Assembly: GCF_900156625.1 (NCBI RefSeq)
Contig: NZ_FTOB01000003.1
Span: 310,001 to 374,000, forward strand
Direction: 5' to 3'
DNA: 64,000 nt
From: Zobellia uliginosa
GTDB lineage: Bacteria; Bacteroidota; Bacteroidia; Flavobacteriales; Flavobacteriaceae
Part shown: positions 17,915 to 26,880 of the stretch, piece by piece
Position numbering within the stretch: the first letter of the stretch is position 1
Layout: each line of letters begins with the position of its first letter
The notes under the pieces: model-generated
The model's input: only the letters and a program-made list of their open reading frames with translations
Databases searched by the model: none
What the model was told of the DNA's origin: nothing
Position numbers and translations under genes: made by a program

Positions 17915-18087
17915 TAGAATACTTTAAAAGGTTGGTATACGCAATAAATAATTGATGCGATTAATGAGTGGCTAAATTGCAACTTAATGATAAAAATGAT
18001 AGAGCGAATTGGTCAAATAAGTATAACAAATGGTTATTTAGTTGATTTGTAGTCTTTTTGTCAGATCAAAAAAACACGTTTTTTTTA

Positions 18088-18927
18088 CTAGACTTTCGCA
18101 TACTTTCGTTGATAGGCAAGGGGAGAGCAGCCCATAAACTTCTTGAACTGCCTGTGAAAGAAAGGTAATGATTCATAACCGCAGGCAAAAGCAATATGGG
18201 AGACCGAGTCATGGGTGTCAAGAAGCATCCTTGCGGAAATATTGATGCGGTATTCGTTTAAAAAGGTAAAGAAAGGACGCCCCATCATTTTGGTGAAAAA
18301 TCTAGAAAACGATTGTTCCGACATATTGACCAGGTCGGCCAATTCCTTTAAATAGATTTTTCGGTTATAATGCATTCCTACAAAATCGTGGATATCCGCC
18401 ATTCGGTTACCGTATTCCGAAGGTAGGTCGTCTATAAAGCTTGCGCTCGATAAGGTAGTGTAATCGCAATCGGCCAATTTTACCAATAATGTGAGCAATT
18501 GAATATATAGGTCGTGCCCTCCTAATTGGGGACATTGTTTTAATTGGGATATAAGCGGGGCGGTTGCCCCTTTGTCGAATAAAATTCCCTTGGAGGCGGT
18601 TCTTAATAATTGAAAGAGCTTGGCCAATTCGGGTACTTTAGGAAAAACGCCAAGGTTCCATTGGACCACTATCGATTTTGATAGTCCTGTTTGTTCGGTA
18701 TTGTTTTTCCAGCAATGGGGAAGGTTTGAACGGAGTAGCACCAATTCACCAGGTTCATACGGACCTACGTAATCACCCACGAATTTTGTCCCTACACTTT
18801 CCTCTATATAGGTCAACTCATGTTGCGGATGAAAGTGCCAAGGAGTCTCAAAATTCTTTTTAGAATGATAAAAACTCGTAATGGTCCGTTGTTCGTCTAA
18901 ATGTATGGGCTCTAATATGGGTTGCAT
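18088..18927 (-). CDS. AraC-family regulator with N-terminal cupin domain
   Basis: A 279-residue regulator. The N-terminal cupin-like sensor includes HFHPQHELTYIEESVGTKFV and YEPGELVLLRSNLPHCWKN. The C-terminal double helix-turn-helix spans about residues 180-275, with LKELADLVNMSEQSFSRFF and ISHIAFACGYESLPFFHRQF, the latter being the conserved second AraC helix-turn-helix. It is transcribed divergently from the P450 operon (19113) and lies just upstream of the GH29 gene on the same strand. It is therefore well placed to control the P450 set, GH29 and perhaps the L-galactose operon in response to a released sugar. The effector is unknown. Confidence 0.88.
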   Translation of the reverse strand: MQPILEPIHLDEQRTITSFYHSKKNFETPWHFHPQHELTYIEESVGTKFVGDYVGPYEPGELVLLRSNLPHCWKNNTEQTGLSKSIVVQWNLGVFPKVPELAKLFQLLRTASKGILFDKGATAPLISQLKQCPQLGGHDLYIQLLTLLVKLADCDYTTLSSASFIDDLPSEYGNRMADIHDFVGMHYNRKIYLKELADLVNMSEQSFSRFFTKMMGRPFFTFLNEYRINISARMLLDTHDSVSHIAFACGYESLPFFHRQFKKFMGCSPLAYQRKYAKV

Positions 18928-19112
18928 CCAAAGAACTTTTACAAGGGCGAGATGCCGTTTGAAGTGATTTATTTTATCCTAAAATATGTAAAAATTGAAT
19001 ATGAATAACAAAATAAGGTACTTATTTGCTAAAAAAGGCAACTGATGATGAGTTTGGAATATTGATTTTTGTACCAATCCAGAAAGTCCATTATTAAACT
19101 AATACTGTTGGA
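18928..19112. promoter_or_regulatory. Divergent promoter region between AraC regulator and P450 operon
   Basis: This is 185 bp of AT-rich sequence without an ORF. By position it must hold the promoters of both flanking genes. I could not pick a convincing TAnnTTTG/TTG pair or a clear repeat for the regulator. Confidence 0.3.
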
Positions 19113-20276
19113 ATGAAAAAAAGTGAGCTTCCAGACCCGTTTGAAAAAGCGAGGGAATCAAAAGGTTACGGGGAAATGAACGATCAAGATGATCCTGTGA
19201 CCATGCTTTTGAGACATAAAGACGTTCGTAAAAGTGCGCATAATTATAAAACGTTTCAATCTGGGGCGGTTCCGGGGCGAATCGTAATTCCTTCAGAAGT
19301 GAATATACGTGACACCCGCCAAATACCTTTTGAAGTCGATCCTCCGGTTCATGGAGTATACAGGGCTATTGTAGAGCCTTGGTTCAAAAGACCCTTACAA
19401 GCGGAATACCAAGAGCGATTAAGGTCTCAGATTTCGGAAATCGTAGAAGAGGCTTTACAAAAAGGGAGTGTAGAGGTCGTAACCGATTTTGCCCTACGCT
19501 TGCAGTCAAGGGCCTTGACCTTACTCTTAAATACACCGTTTTCGGAATCGGAGACCTGGATTTCTTGGGGAACCCATGTATTTCGAAGTGAAGGGGAGGC
19601 GCTAGACGGCGATAAAGCCAATATTCTTTACCATTATATAGATGAACAGATCGACCGGGCCAGTGAAGATCCTGGAGAAGACATGTATTCCGTACTTTTA
19701 AATTCTGAGTTCGAAGGTCGGAAATTGACCAAGGAAGAAGTAAAGGGGGTAATGGTGTTGACTTTTGCAGGAGGACGGGATACCGTCATCAATGCGGTTA
19801 CCAATTCTATTGCGTACTTGGCCGAACATCCCGAAGCGTTGGAACGATTGCGAAAAGAACCTGAGATTACCGGTAGGGCGGTGGAGGAAATGATCCGTTA
19901 TTTTTCGCCCCTTACACAAATGGGGCGCGTGGTAACCGAAGATGCCCATGTATGTGAACATGCGGTAAAGGCCGATAGTAGAATTTCGCTGTGTTGGGCT
20001 TCGGCCAACAGGGATGCCGCTGTTTTTGAGAATCCGAACGAAATCGTGCTGGATCGGAAGGTCAATCCACATGTAGGCTTCGGTTTTAGCCACCATAATT
20101 GTTTAGGGGCGACCCACGCTAGGCAGATATTGAAAATCTTGCTTCAGACCTTGGCACAAAAAGTAGCTTCGTTCGAAATATTGGACTACAAGGAAAATAT
20201 AGAGGATTTAGACCACTTTCAGCGTAAAGTAGGTTTTCATAATATTCAAATAAAATTCAACCCTTTAACAAAATAA
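19113..20276 (+). CDS. Cytochrome P450, probable 6-O-methyl-D-galactose demethylase (CYP236-like)
   Basis: A 387-residue soluble bacterial P450. The I-helix oxygen-activation motif is AGGRDT (219-224), the K-helix ExxR is E259-R262, and the heme-binding loop FGFSHHNCLG carries the thiolate ligand Cys330. It is followed after 4 bp by a 2Fe-2S ferredoxin and then a ferredoxin reductase, giving a complete class I electron chain. The same three-gene arrangement in Zobellia and Formosa oxidatively demethylates 6-O-methyl-D-galactose from porphyran, releasing formaldehyde. Flanking galactan genes and a downstream alcohol dehydrogenase make that role likely. Orthology to those enzymes is recalled, not computed. 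Confidence 0.9.
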   Translation: MKKSELPDPFEKARESKGYGEMNDQDDPVTMLLRHKDVRKSAHNYKTFQSGAVPGRIVIPSEVNIRDTRQIPFEVDPPVHGVYRAIVEPWFKRPLQAEYQERLRSQISEIVEEALQKGSVEVVTDFALRLQSRALTLLLNTPFSESETWISWGTHVFRSEGEALDGDKANILYHYIDEQIDRASEDPGEDMYSVLLNSEFEGRKLTKEEVKGVMVLTFAGGRDTVINAVTNSIAYLAEHPEALERLRKEPEITGRAVEEMIRYFSPLTQMGRVVTEDAHVCEHAVKADSRISLCWASANRDAAVFENPNEIVLDRKVNPHVGFGFSHHNCLGATHARQILKILLQTLAQKVASFEILDYKENIEDLDHFQRKVGFHNIQIKFNPLTK

Positions 20277-20280
20277 ATTT

Positions 20281-20589
20281 ATGGCAAAAATCACTTTTAT
20301 CACCAGTGACGACGAAACGATAACTTTAGAAGGAACCTCGGGTTCGGTAATGGCCTTGGCCGTTGAGAACGGGGTGCCCGGAATAGATGGCGATTGCGGC
20401 GGGGTTTGTTCGTGTGCTACCTGTCATGTACACGTGACGCCCGAAGACATGGTGAAAACAGGGAGTGCCAGTGAGATAGAGACCGATATGCTTGAGCTAG
20501 ATGACAATGCTGACGAGTACAGTAGGTTGTGTTGTCAAATAGAGATCAGTGATGCCATAGATGGCGTGGTCCTAAAAGTTGCCAAATAA
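20281..20589 (+). CDS. 2Fe-2S ferredoxin, electron donor to the P450
   Basis: A 102-residue adrenodoxin/putidaredoxin-type ferredoxin. Cluster ligands are Cys39, Cys45 and Cys48 (C-x5-C-x2-C in DCGGVCSCATCHVH) and Cys85 in SRLCCQI. Length and motif spacing match bacterial P450 redox partners. It sits 4 bp after the P450 gene and 7 bp before the chosen start of the reductase gene, so the three are co-translated from one message. It would carry single electrons from the reductase to the P450 in the cytoplasm. Confidence 0.95.
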   Translation: MAKITFITSDDETITLEGTSGSVMALAVENGVPGIDGDCGGVCSCATCHVHVTPEDMVKTGSASEIETDMLELDDNADEYSRLCCQIEISDAIDGVVLKVAK

Positions 20590-20596
20590 AGAGGTG

Positions 20597-21853
20597 ATGT
20601 CAGATATCCCGAATAATGAACCGAGTTGCGTAGTAATCGGTGCTAGTCATGCCGGAGTAAATTTTGCCTTTGCCTTACGGCGGGAAGGTTGGAACGGATC
20701 GATATGTTTGATAGACGCCGATTCCGTTTTGCCCTACCATCGGCCGCCCTTGTCTAAAGCTTATTTGACCAGCGATGAAGGTATAGAGAAAAACCTTCTA
20801 AAGTCAAAGGAAAGCTATATAAAGGACCGTATTGAGCTAAAGCTTGGGGTTTGGGTCGAAGCCATAGATCGAGAAAGCAAAACAATTATTCTGGCCGACG
20901 GAACAACGATGGCCTATGACAAACTTGTTTTAGCTACGGGGGCACGGCCGATTATGCCACCTATACCCGGTTTGGATACGGCAAAGAATCTTTTTCCGCT
21001 TCGATCTGCCGCCGACGTGGCCAATATCAAAAAGACGGTAGCCGAAAACGAATCGCTTCAAGTTGTTGTTATCGGTGGAGGGTATATTGGACTTGAGACG
21101 GCTGCGTCACTAAAAAAACTTGGTGCATCCGTTACCGTTTTGGAGCGCGAATCACGCATATTGGCCAGGGTTACCGCTCCGGAAATGTCCGCTTTTTTTC
21201 AAAAATTGCATCATGATAACCACGTTTCGGTCCTTACCGAAAAGAACGTAACTTCTATAGAACCGGCATCGACCGGGAATACCGTAGTTTGCTCCGATGG
21301 AAGTAGTTACCCAGCTGATATGGTCATAGTGGGGGTAGGGATACACGTAAATAAAGAATTGGCCGAAAAGGCAGGTTTGACCATTGAAAATGGCATTCGG
21401 GTCAATGAAATGGCACAGACTAGCGATGCATCTATCTATGCTATAGGTGATTGTACATTTCATTATAATCCACATTACGACCGCTATATAAGGTTGGAAT
21501 CGGTACAAAATGCCGTTGATCAAGCGAAAATTGCGGCGGCGGCCATTGCGGGTAAAAAATGTTCTTACGATAGCCTACCTTGGTTTTGGTCTGATCAATA
21601 CGATGTGAAGTTACAAATGGTAGGCCTGTCCGATGGTTATGATGAGGTAGTTGTGCGCGAAGAGGCGGATAGGCCAAATTGTTTTTCGGTCTGGTATTTT
21701 CAGGGAGACACCCTTTTGTCCGTTGATGCGGTAAACAATGCCAAAGCCTATGTTTATGGAACAAAGTTTATTAAAGGAGGGGAGAAAATTGATAAATCTA
21801 AATTGGGCGACCCAAGGGCCGAATTCAAACCGGCAAATCTAGTAGCTCAATAA
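20597..21853 (+). CDS. FAD-dependent ferredoxin reductase
   Basis: About 418 residues starting MSDIPNNEPSCVVIGASHAG. ATG at 20597 with AAAGAGG just upstream is preferred over an in-frame TTG at 20579 that would overlap the ferredoxin gene. The FAD-binding motif is VVIGASHAGVNFAF, the NAD(P)H-binding motif VVIGGGYIGLETAASL, and the FAD-contact motif IYAIGDC. It is a putidaredoxin-reductase-type enzyme with the expected C-terminal reductase domain. It would reduce the neighbouring ferredoxin with NAD(P)H to drive the P450. Confidence 0.93.
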   Translation: MSDIPNNEPSCVVIGASHAGVNFAFALRREGWNGSICLIDADSVLPYHRPPLSKAYLTSDEGIEKNLLKSKESYIKDRIELKLGVWVEAIDRESKTIILADGTTMAYDKLVLATGARPIMPPIPGLDTAKNLFPLRSAADVANIKKTVAENESLQVVVIGGGYIGLETAASLKKLGASVTVLERESRILARVTAPEMSAFFQKLHHDNHVSVLTEKNVTSIEPASTGNTVVCSDGSSYPADMVIVGVGIHVNKELAEKAGLTIENGIRVNEMAQTSDASIYAIGDCTFHYNPHYDRYIRLESVQNAVDQAKIAAAAIAGKKCSYDSLPWFWSDQYDVKLQMVGLSDGYDEVVVREEADRPNCFSVWYFQGDTLLSVDAVNNAKAYVYGTKFIKGGEKIDKSKLGDPRAEFKPANLVAQ

Positions 21854-21896
21854 CAAAATATAAAAGTAGCTTAGAACTACGTAAAAAGAATAAGAA

Positions 21897-23015
21897 ATGT
21901 CTATTCAATCAAAGAGTGCAGTAGCTAAAGGAGATGGTAGTTTTACCATTACCCATGTAACCGTTGCAGAGCCAAAGGCAGACGAGCTAATCGTAAAAAT
22001 AAAGGCAGCCGGTCTTTGTCATACGGATTATGATTCCCTTAGCTGGGGAAAACCTATTGTTATGGGACACGAAGGGGCCGGGGTTGTAGAAAAGGTCGGT
22101 CCTGATATCAAAGATCTAAAAAAAGGAGACCAAGTTCTCTTGAATTGGGCAACACCCTGTATGCACTGTTTTCAATGTCAGGAAGGCAATCAGCATATAT
22201 GCGAGAACAATTCTCCCGTAGTGGTCGGAGGAAACGGTCATACTCCGGGACATGCGCATTTGGAAGGAAGCCAATGGGAAGGAAAGCCTATAGAGCGATC
22301 CTTCAACCTAGGTACCTTAAGCGAGTACGCTTTGGTCAAAGAATCTGCCGTGGTAAAAATCGAGGAGGAAAACCTGAATTTTTCAGCAGCGAGTATTATC
22401 AGTTGTGGTGTAATGACAGGTTATGGTTCTGTGGTCAACTCGGCAAAATTGGCTGCAGGTAGCTCAGCTGTAATATTGGGTTGTGGTGGAGTCGGACTTA
22501 ATGTGATCAATGCTTGTGAGATTTCAGGTGCAGGTAGGATCATTGCCGTGGATATCAATCCCAATAAACTTGAATTGGCGAAACAATTTGGGGCTACGGA
22601 TATTATTTTGGCCGATAAAACCGATGTAGGTTTGGCGAATGTTGCCGAACGGGTAAAGGAAATGCTTGGCGGTAGTGGAGCTGATTATGCCTTTGAATGC
22701 ACCGCTATTCCTGCTTTGGGAGCAGCGCCCTTGGCTATGGTGCGTAATGCCGGAACGGCCGTTCAGGTAAGTGGTATTGAAGAAGATATCACTATAGATA
22801 TGCGCCTTTTTGAGTGGGATAAAATCTACATCAATCCCCTTTATGGAAAATGTAGGCCTCAAATAGATTTTCCAAAACTCATGCAATTGTATAAAAAGGG
22901 CGACCTTAAATTGGATGAAATGATTACCAAAGAATACAAATTAGACGATTTGCAACAGGCATTAGACGATATGTTGGCCGGTAAAAATGCAAAAGGAGTT
23001 GTAGTTTTTGATTAA
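21897..23015 (+). CDS. Zn-dependent alcohol dehydrogenase of the P450 demethylation cluster
   Basis: A 372-residue class III-like medium-chain dehydrogenase. Catalytic zinc ligands are in AAGLCHTDYDS and MGHEGAG. The structural zinc cysteines are in CMHCFQCQEGNQHIC, and the coenzyme motif is VILGCGGVGLNVI. Class III members oxidise hydroxymethyl-glutathione, but the enzymes found next to methylgalactose P450s in Zobellia and Formosa are reported as distinct alcohol dehydrogenases. Removal of formaldehyde or of a related aldehyde or alcohol is therefore possible but not proven. It follows the reductase gene by 43 bp and precedes an esterase-D-like gene by 8 bp. Confidence 0.87.
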   Translation: MSIQSKSAVAKGDGSFTITHVTVAEPKADELIVKIKAAGLCHTDYDSLSWGKPIVMGHEGAGVVEKVGPDIKDLKKGDQVLLNWATPCMHCFQCQEGNQHICENNSPVVVGGNGHTPGHAHLEGSQWEGKPIERSFNLGTLSEYALVKESAVVKIEEENLNFSAASIISCGVMTGYGSVVNSAKLAAGSSAVILGCGGVGLNVINACEISGAGRIIAVDINPNKLELAKQFGATDIILADKTDVGLANVAERVKEMLGGSGADYAFECTAIPALGAAPLAMVRNAGTAVQVSGIEEDITIDMRLFEWDKIYINPLYGKCRPQIDFPKLMQLYKKGDLKLDEMITKEYKLDDLQQALDDMLAGKNAKGVVVFD

Positions 23016-23023
23016 AATAAAAC

Positions 23024-23815
23024 ATGTTTAGAACCACCGAAATTTCAGATGCCGCTTTCGAAAGTGCCAATCTTCGTTTTATTACCGTAAAAACCGAAAA
23101 ACTAAGGGGGAGAGGGGATATTTGTGTTTTTGTACCTCCAATGGCCGACTTGGAAGATTTGCCGCTGGTTATTTTGTTACATGGGGTCTATGGCAGTGCC
23201 TGGGTCTGGTCTCAAAAAGCCGGGGTGCACATTTCCGCACTTCAAATGATGGAAAAGGGCGAGATTCCCCCCATGGTAATCGCCATGCCTTCAGACGGAC
23301 TTTGGGGAGATGGTTCGGGGTATCTTCCGCATCATCAAAAAGATTTTGAAAGTTGGATCGTTGACGATGTGCCCAATGCCGTTATCGAGAATGTTCCATC
23401 CGTCAGTAAAAAATCGGAATTGTTTATTTCCGGACTCTCCATGGGCGGCTTCGGGGCCTTGCGGTTGGGAGTGAAATATCACGACAGGTTCAAGGCTATT
23501 TCGGCACATTCGTCCATTACCGATATTGCGCAAATGGAACTCTTTGTAGAAGAACCCCTCGATAGCTATGTGCAGGAAGACCTTTCCGAAAATACAGTCT
23601 GGGGGCTCATAGAAAAAAACAAGGCCTGGTTGCCCAACCTACGGTTCGATTGTGGCACCGAAGATGATCTTATCCCTTATAATAGGACGCTTCACAAAAA
23701 CCTAGAGGCAAATCGTATTCCACATTTATACGAAGAGTTCAAAGGGGCACACGAGTGGACTTACTGGAGTGAGCACGTTAAGGACAGTCTTCGGTTTTTT
23801 TCAAGGTTCTGTTAG
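23024..23815 (+). CDS. Esterase-D-like alpha/beta hydrolase
   Basis: A 263-residue alpha/beta hydrolase. The nucleophile elbow is GLSMGGFGALRLG (Ser139), the oxyanion region LLHGVYGSAWVW, and the Asp and His of the triad probably lie in CGTEDDLIPYN and KGAHEWTYW. Its closest general relatives are S-formylglutathione hydrolases and feruloyl-esterase-like proteins. No signal peptide is seen, so it is cytoplasmic. Pairing with a class III-like alcohol dehydrogenase (8 bp upstream) resembles the formaldehyde-oxidation gene pair. Whether it really hydrolyses S-formylglutathione, or an ester on the sugar, is unknown. Confidence 0.83.
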   Translation: MFRTTEISDAAFESANLRFITVKTEKLRGRGDICVFVPPMADLEDLPLVILLHGVYGSAWVWSQKAGVHISALQMMEKGEIPPMVIAMPSDGLWGDGSGYLPHHQKDFESWIVDDVPNAVIENVPSVSKKSELFISGLSMGGFGALRLGVKYHDRFKAISAHSSITDIAQMELFVEEPLDSYVQEDLSENTVWGLIEKNKAWLPNLRFDCGTEDDLIPYNRTLHKNLEANRIPHLYEEFKGAHEWTYWSEHVKDSLRFFSRFC

Positions 23816-23920
23816 TTTTTTAACGAATCCATTCCATTTATTGACTTTTGCGCCGATTGAATCGGTCTATTTTATTATTTACTACCTTTCGGATACATCA
23901 AATTGAAAATTCCAACAGGT

Positions 23921-25537
23921 ATGAAGCACGTGCTCTATTCCGTTATAGCCTTAAGTATATTGGTCTTTAGCGGTTGTAAAAACGAAGAAAAAAAAGTTGA
24001 AAAACCGCTAGGAACGCAGGTCGCTAAACCCAATGTACTCTTTATTTTGGCCGATGATTACGGTTATCATGACCTGAGTTTTACGGGTAGTAAATTTTAT
24101 GAAACGCCCAATATTGATAGAATCGCCAAAGAGGGTATGGCCTTTACCAACGGATATGCGGCAAGTAGGGTGTGCAGTCCTTCCAGGGCGAGTATTATGT
24201 TAGGAACCTTTACGGCCCGACACGGAATAACCGATTGGATAGGGGCGAAGGCAGGAACGGAATGGCGCAAGACCGGCCGCTTTAATAAATTGCTGCCGGC
24301 GGATTATGAGCATAAGTTGCCGGCCGAGGTCGTCACTTTGCCAGAGGCTATGAAAGCGGCTGGATACAAAACGTTTTTTGCGGGAAAATGGCATTTGGGA
24401 GAAAAAGGCTCTTGGCCTGAAGATCACGGTTTTGATATCAATATAGGAGGATGGGATGCCGGAAGTCCGAAGGGGGGATATTTCTCGCCATACGATAATC
24501 CAAATCTCGAAAACCGAAAAGATGGCGAAAACCTGAGCATGCGTTTGGCCGAGGAGACCGTTACCTTTTTAAAGGAGAACGATCCGAACAAAACCGGAAA
24601 ACCCGTCTTTGCCTATCTTTCCTTTTACGCCGTTCACGGACCTATACAGACAACAAAGAAAAAGTGGGCGAAATATAGAAAAAAAGCGGTAGGCAACGGG
24701 GTGGCGGACTCGGGCTATAAAATGGCGAAATATCTTCCGATACGTCAGGTGCAAGACAATCCTGTCTATGCCGGTTTGGTAGAGACAATGGATGACGCCG
24801 TAGGTAAGGTTTTGAATACCTTAGATTCACTTGGTTTGGATAAAAATACCTTGGTTGTTTTTACTTCCGATAACGGAGGGGTGTCCGCAGGAGATTCGTT
24901 TTCAACTTCCAACCTACCATTGAGAGGAGGAAAGGGCTATCAGTTTGAGGGAGGTATACGTGAGCCTTATTTTATAAAAGCACCTTGGTTGCTAAAGGGG
25001 GGGGCATCTACTTCAGAGCCCGTAACCGGTGCCGATTTATATCCGACCATACTCGATGTGGTGGGTGTCGACCTGAAACCGGAACAACATTTGGACGGAA
25101 AAAGTCTCTTACCTATTTTAAAGGGAGGTCATATGGAGGAAAGGGCACTGTTTTGGCACTATCCGCATTACGGAAACCAAGGAGGGGAGCCCTCCTCGAT
25201 TATACGTAAGGGCGACTGGAAATTGATCCATTACTATGAAGATGGCCGGGAAGAACTGTACAATCTCAAAAACGACCTTCAAGAATTATCGGATGTTGCT
25301 TCGGAGAATCAAGATTTAACAAAGCGGTTGAGCGAGCAATTGTTTGCTTATTTAGATGATGTAGGGGCCCGATACCCCGAGAAGGATCCTGACTATGCTC
25401 CTAAAAAGGAAGAGGCCTATCTCAAAAAAATTGAAGAAGTAAAAATGCCCGCCCTTGAAAAACAAAGACGCGACTTTTTATCCGCTGATTTTGACCCTAA
25501 GGATAATTGGTGGGGGAGTAATCTGACAAAGGATTAG
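23921..25537 (+). CDS. S1 family sulfatase lipoprotein
   Basis: About 538 residues. The ATG at 23921 is chosen over an in-frame TTG at 23903 because it places a clean lipoprotein signal (MKHVLYSVIALSILVFSGC, Cys19) at the N-terminus. Sulfatase marks are NVLFILADDYGYHDLS for metal binding, CSPSRA with the formylglycine Cys85, GKWHLGEKGSWPEDHG, FTSDNGGVS and LRGGKGYQFEGG. It is the last gene before a strong terminator, about 105 bp after the esterase gene. It probably belongs to the same induced set and desulfates porphyran fragments. The sulfate position is not readable from sequence. Confidence 0.92.
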   Translation: MKHVLYSVIALSILVFSGCKNEEKKVEKPLGTQVAKPNVLFILADDYGYHDLSFTGSKFYETPNIDRIAKEGMAFTNGYAASRVCSPSRASIMLGTFTARHGITDWIGAKAGTEWRKTGRFNKLLPADYEHKLPAEVVTLPEAMKAAGYKTFFAGKWHLGEKGSWPEDHGFDINIGGWDAGSPKGGYFSPYDNPNLENRKDGENLSMRLAEETVTFLKENDPNKTGKPVFAYLSFYAVHGPIQTTKKKWAKYRKKAVGNGVADSGYKMAKYLPIRQVQDNPVYAGLVETMDDAVGKVLNTLDSLGLDKNTLVVFTSDNGGVSAGDSFSTSNLPLRGGKGYQFEGGIREPYFIKAPWLLKGGASTSEPVTGADLYPTILDVVGVDLKPEQHLDGKSLLPILKGGHMEERALFWHYPHYGNQGGEPSSIIRKGDWKLIHYYEDGREELYNLKNDLQELSDVASENQDLTKRLSEQLFAYLDDVGARYPEKDPDYAPKKEEAYLKKIEEVKMPALEKQRRDFLSADFDPKDNWWGSNLTKD

Positions 25538-25581
25538 ATAAAGATACTTTGTGGTTTTGTTTGTCAATAAATAAGCGAGTT

Positions 25582-25614
25582 AAAAAAAGGAGGTGAAATT
25601 CACCTCCTTTTTTT
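25582..25614 (+). terminator. Rho-independent terminator after the P450/sulfatase genes
   Basis: GGAGGTG and CACCTCC form a stem around AAATT, flanked by seven A residues on the left and a T run on the right. The flanking A/T runs mean it could also act on the opposite strand. It ends the 19113-25537 gene set 45-75 bases after the sulfatase stop. Confidence 0.9.
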
Positions 25615-25621
25615 GTTTAAA

Positions 25622-26395
25622 ATGAAACGAAATCGAGTATTGAAATTACCGCAATATATTGCCGTGAACATGATTCGGTTGACAAAGAGGAAAAGTGTCT
25701 TGTATCAGTTGAACCATAGGTATAACCCCGGCCGAAACAACTGAAATACAAAATCCAGTGCTTTCGGCTCGTCAATACCCTAATATTCAAAGAGTATCTT
25801 CGGAAAAATAAGACCGCCAAAATATAAGCCTTCCTAGAAAAATGCCGACCCTTGGTATTTCTTCTATGAACGAACAGAGCATTCTATTGATGTCATGCGT
25901 GCATTACGCGATGAGCTTAAGGAATCGGCTATGCTTAGGTGTACTACTCGGCTCTACGGGAACCATTTTGGAACAGGTTCCTTCTTCTTACCCTGTTAAA
26001 CTCTTTGTTGAGCCCGGTACCCAATTCCATTTACATACTTCTGTGGGGGGTAAATGTATATAGGCTCATATACCTCTAGGGGAAGCTAAGATGGCTTTAT
26101 AAGCGAATCCCTTGACCAAGTGCGAAAAACACGATAACTAAAAAACAGGTTTAAAAGTGTGTTAAAAAGTTAGAGAAGAGGGGAATGCCGCAGATAATAG
26201 TGAGGATATAGAAGGGATTAATTGTGTGCGGCACCAATATTTAATGAATATGCTTATCCGGTAGCCGCACTATAGATTGCGGTGCCATATGGCAATCTTC
26301 CGGTTTCAGAATCCGATAATAAGGAAAAGATCGTCTTTAACTATGTGATGAAAATTTCTATAAAACTTGGTTCTGTGACCCAGTCTCTATAAAAC
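25622..26395 (+). pseudogene. Decayed IclR-family regulator, paralog of the gene at 42559
   Basis: From ATG at 25622 the sequence aligns along its whole length with the intact IclR gene at 42559-43350. It is broken by many stops and shifts. Recoverable stretches include TLGISSMNEQSIL and GSTGTILEQVPSSYPVKLF (25842-26063). Later pieces (GATAATAGTGAGGATAT, then AATTGTGTG and ATATTTAATGA) match the 3' part of the intact gene in order. In the best-preserved section most differences from the intact copy are at third codon positions. The pair therefore diverged while both copies were functional, and this copy decayed later. Its promoter region downstream, with the palindrome at 26628, is also duplicated. 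Confidence 0.88.
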
Positions 26396-26880
26396 TATTT
26401 TCCGATTTGTAAAATACTTACACTGAACTTATTGTGCAAGTGTGTTCTCATTTAATATGCTTTAATGTCAAAAAAAACGATCATTTCTGTGGGGTAAAAC
26501 CTTCATGTACCTTATAATCAAGTTTTTGAAAAAACTCCGAAATCGGTTTTTTATATAAGGGAAGTTAAAGAAATCTTAAAAAAATAGTAGCGAAATATAT
26601 CGATATATCAAATATTTATATATTTTTGGTTCAAATATGAAACTAGTTTCGTATTTGAACCATTTGTTTTTTGGAATTATCATCCGAAGTTTTGGAAATA
26701 GATGTTCATACGGAAAGCTGATTTTGCTAATGGCCTTGAACTTAAAGGAAGGCAAGAAGGAACACTGGATTTAATTAGACCTAAAAAGAGTACTGTGTCG
26801 GTATAGATATAGTATAAGCTACGATAACTCAATTGACTTTGGGTGAAAACTAACACTCAATTAACTTAAATCAAACAAAA
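26396..26880 (+). promoter_or_regulatory. Non-coding leader of the first susC, with candidate -7 box and duplicated promoter
   Basis: There is no intact gene in these 485 bp. TATTTTTG (26621-26628) matches TAnnTTTG and abuts the palindrome at 26628-26661. The stretch from about 26570 to 26661 is visibly related to 43530-43622, ahead of the AraC gene. Between 26661 and 26800 two short stretches (GATTTTGCTA and AAAGGAAGGCAAG) resemble, in order, pieces of the N-terminal half of that AraC gene. They may be leftovers of a lost copy (weak). ACTTACAC (26416) and ATTGTGCAA (26431) recur before the second susC. Confidence 0.5.
26628..26661. promoter_or_regulatory. 34-bp near-perfect palindrome, probable operator (copy 1)
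   Basis: The element starts GGTTCAAATATGAAACTAGT and its second half is the reverse complement with one mismatched pair (ATATG against CGTAT side). The centre is ACTAGT. It begins at the last base of the candidate -7 box, so a bound protein would cover the transcription start. The same element occurs at 43589-43622. IclR proteins bind palindromes, and a (decayed) IclR gene precedes each copy, so IclR is the leading candidate. An RNA hairpin in the leader is an alternative. Confidence 0.7.

Noticed and set aside
25842-26063. Apparent small 73-residue plus-strand protein
   Set aside because: It is the best-preserved frame of the IclR pseudogene, not an independent gene.
26628-26661. Palindrome as a transposon terminal repeat or a terminator
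   Set aside because: No transposase or target duplication is near, and no T run follows. Its conserved place against the -7 box favours an operator.
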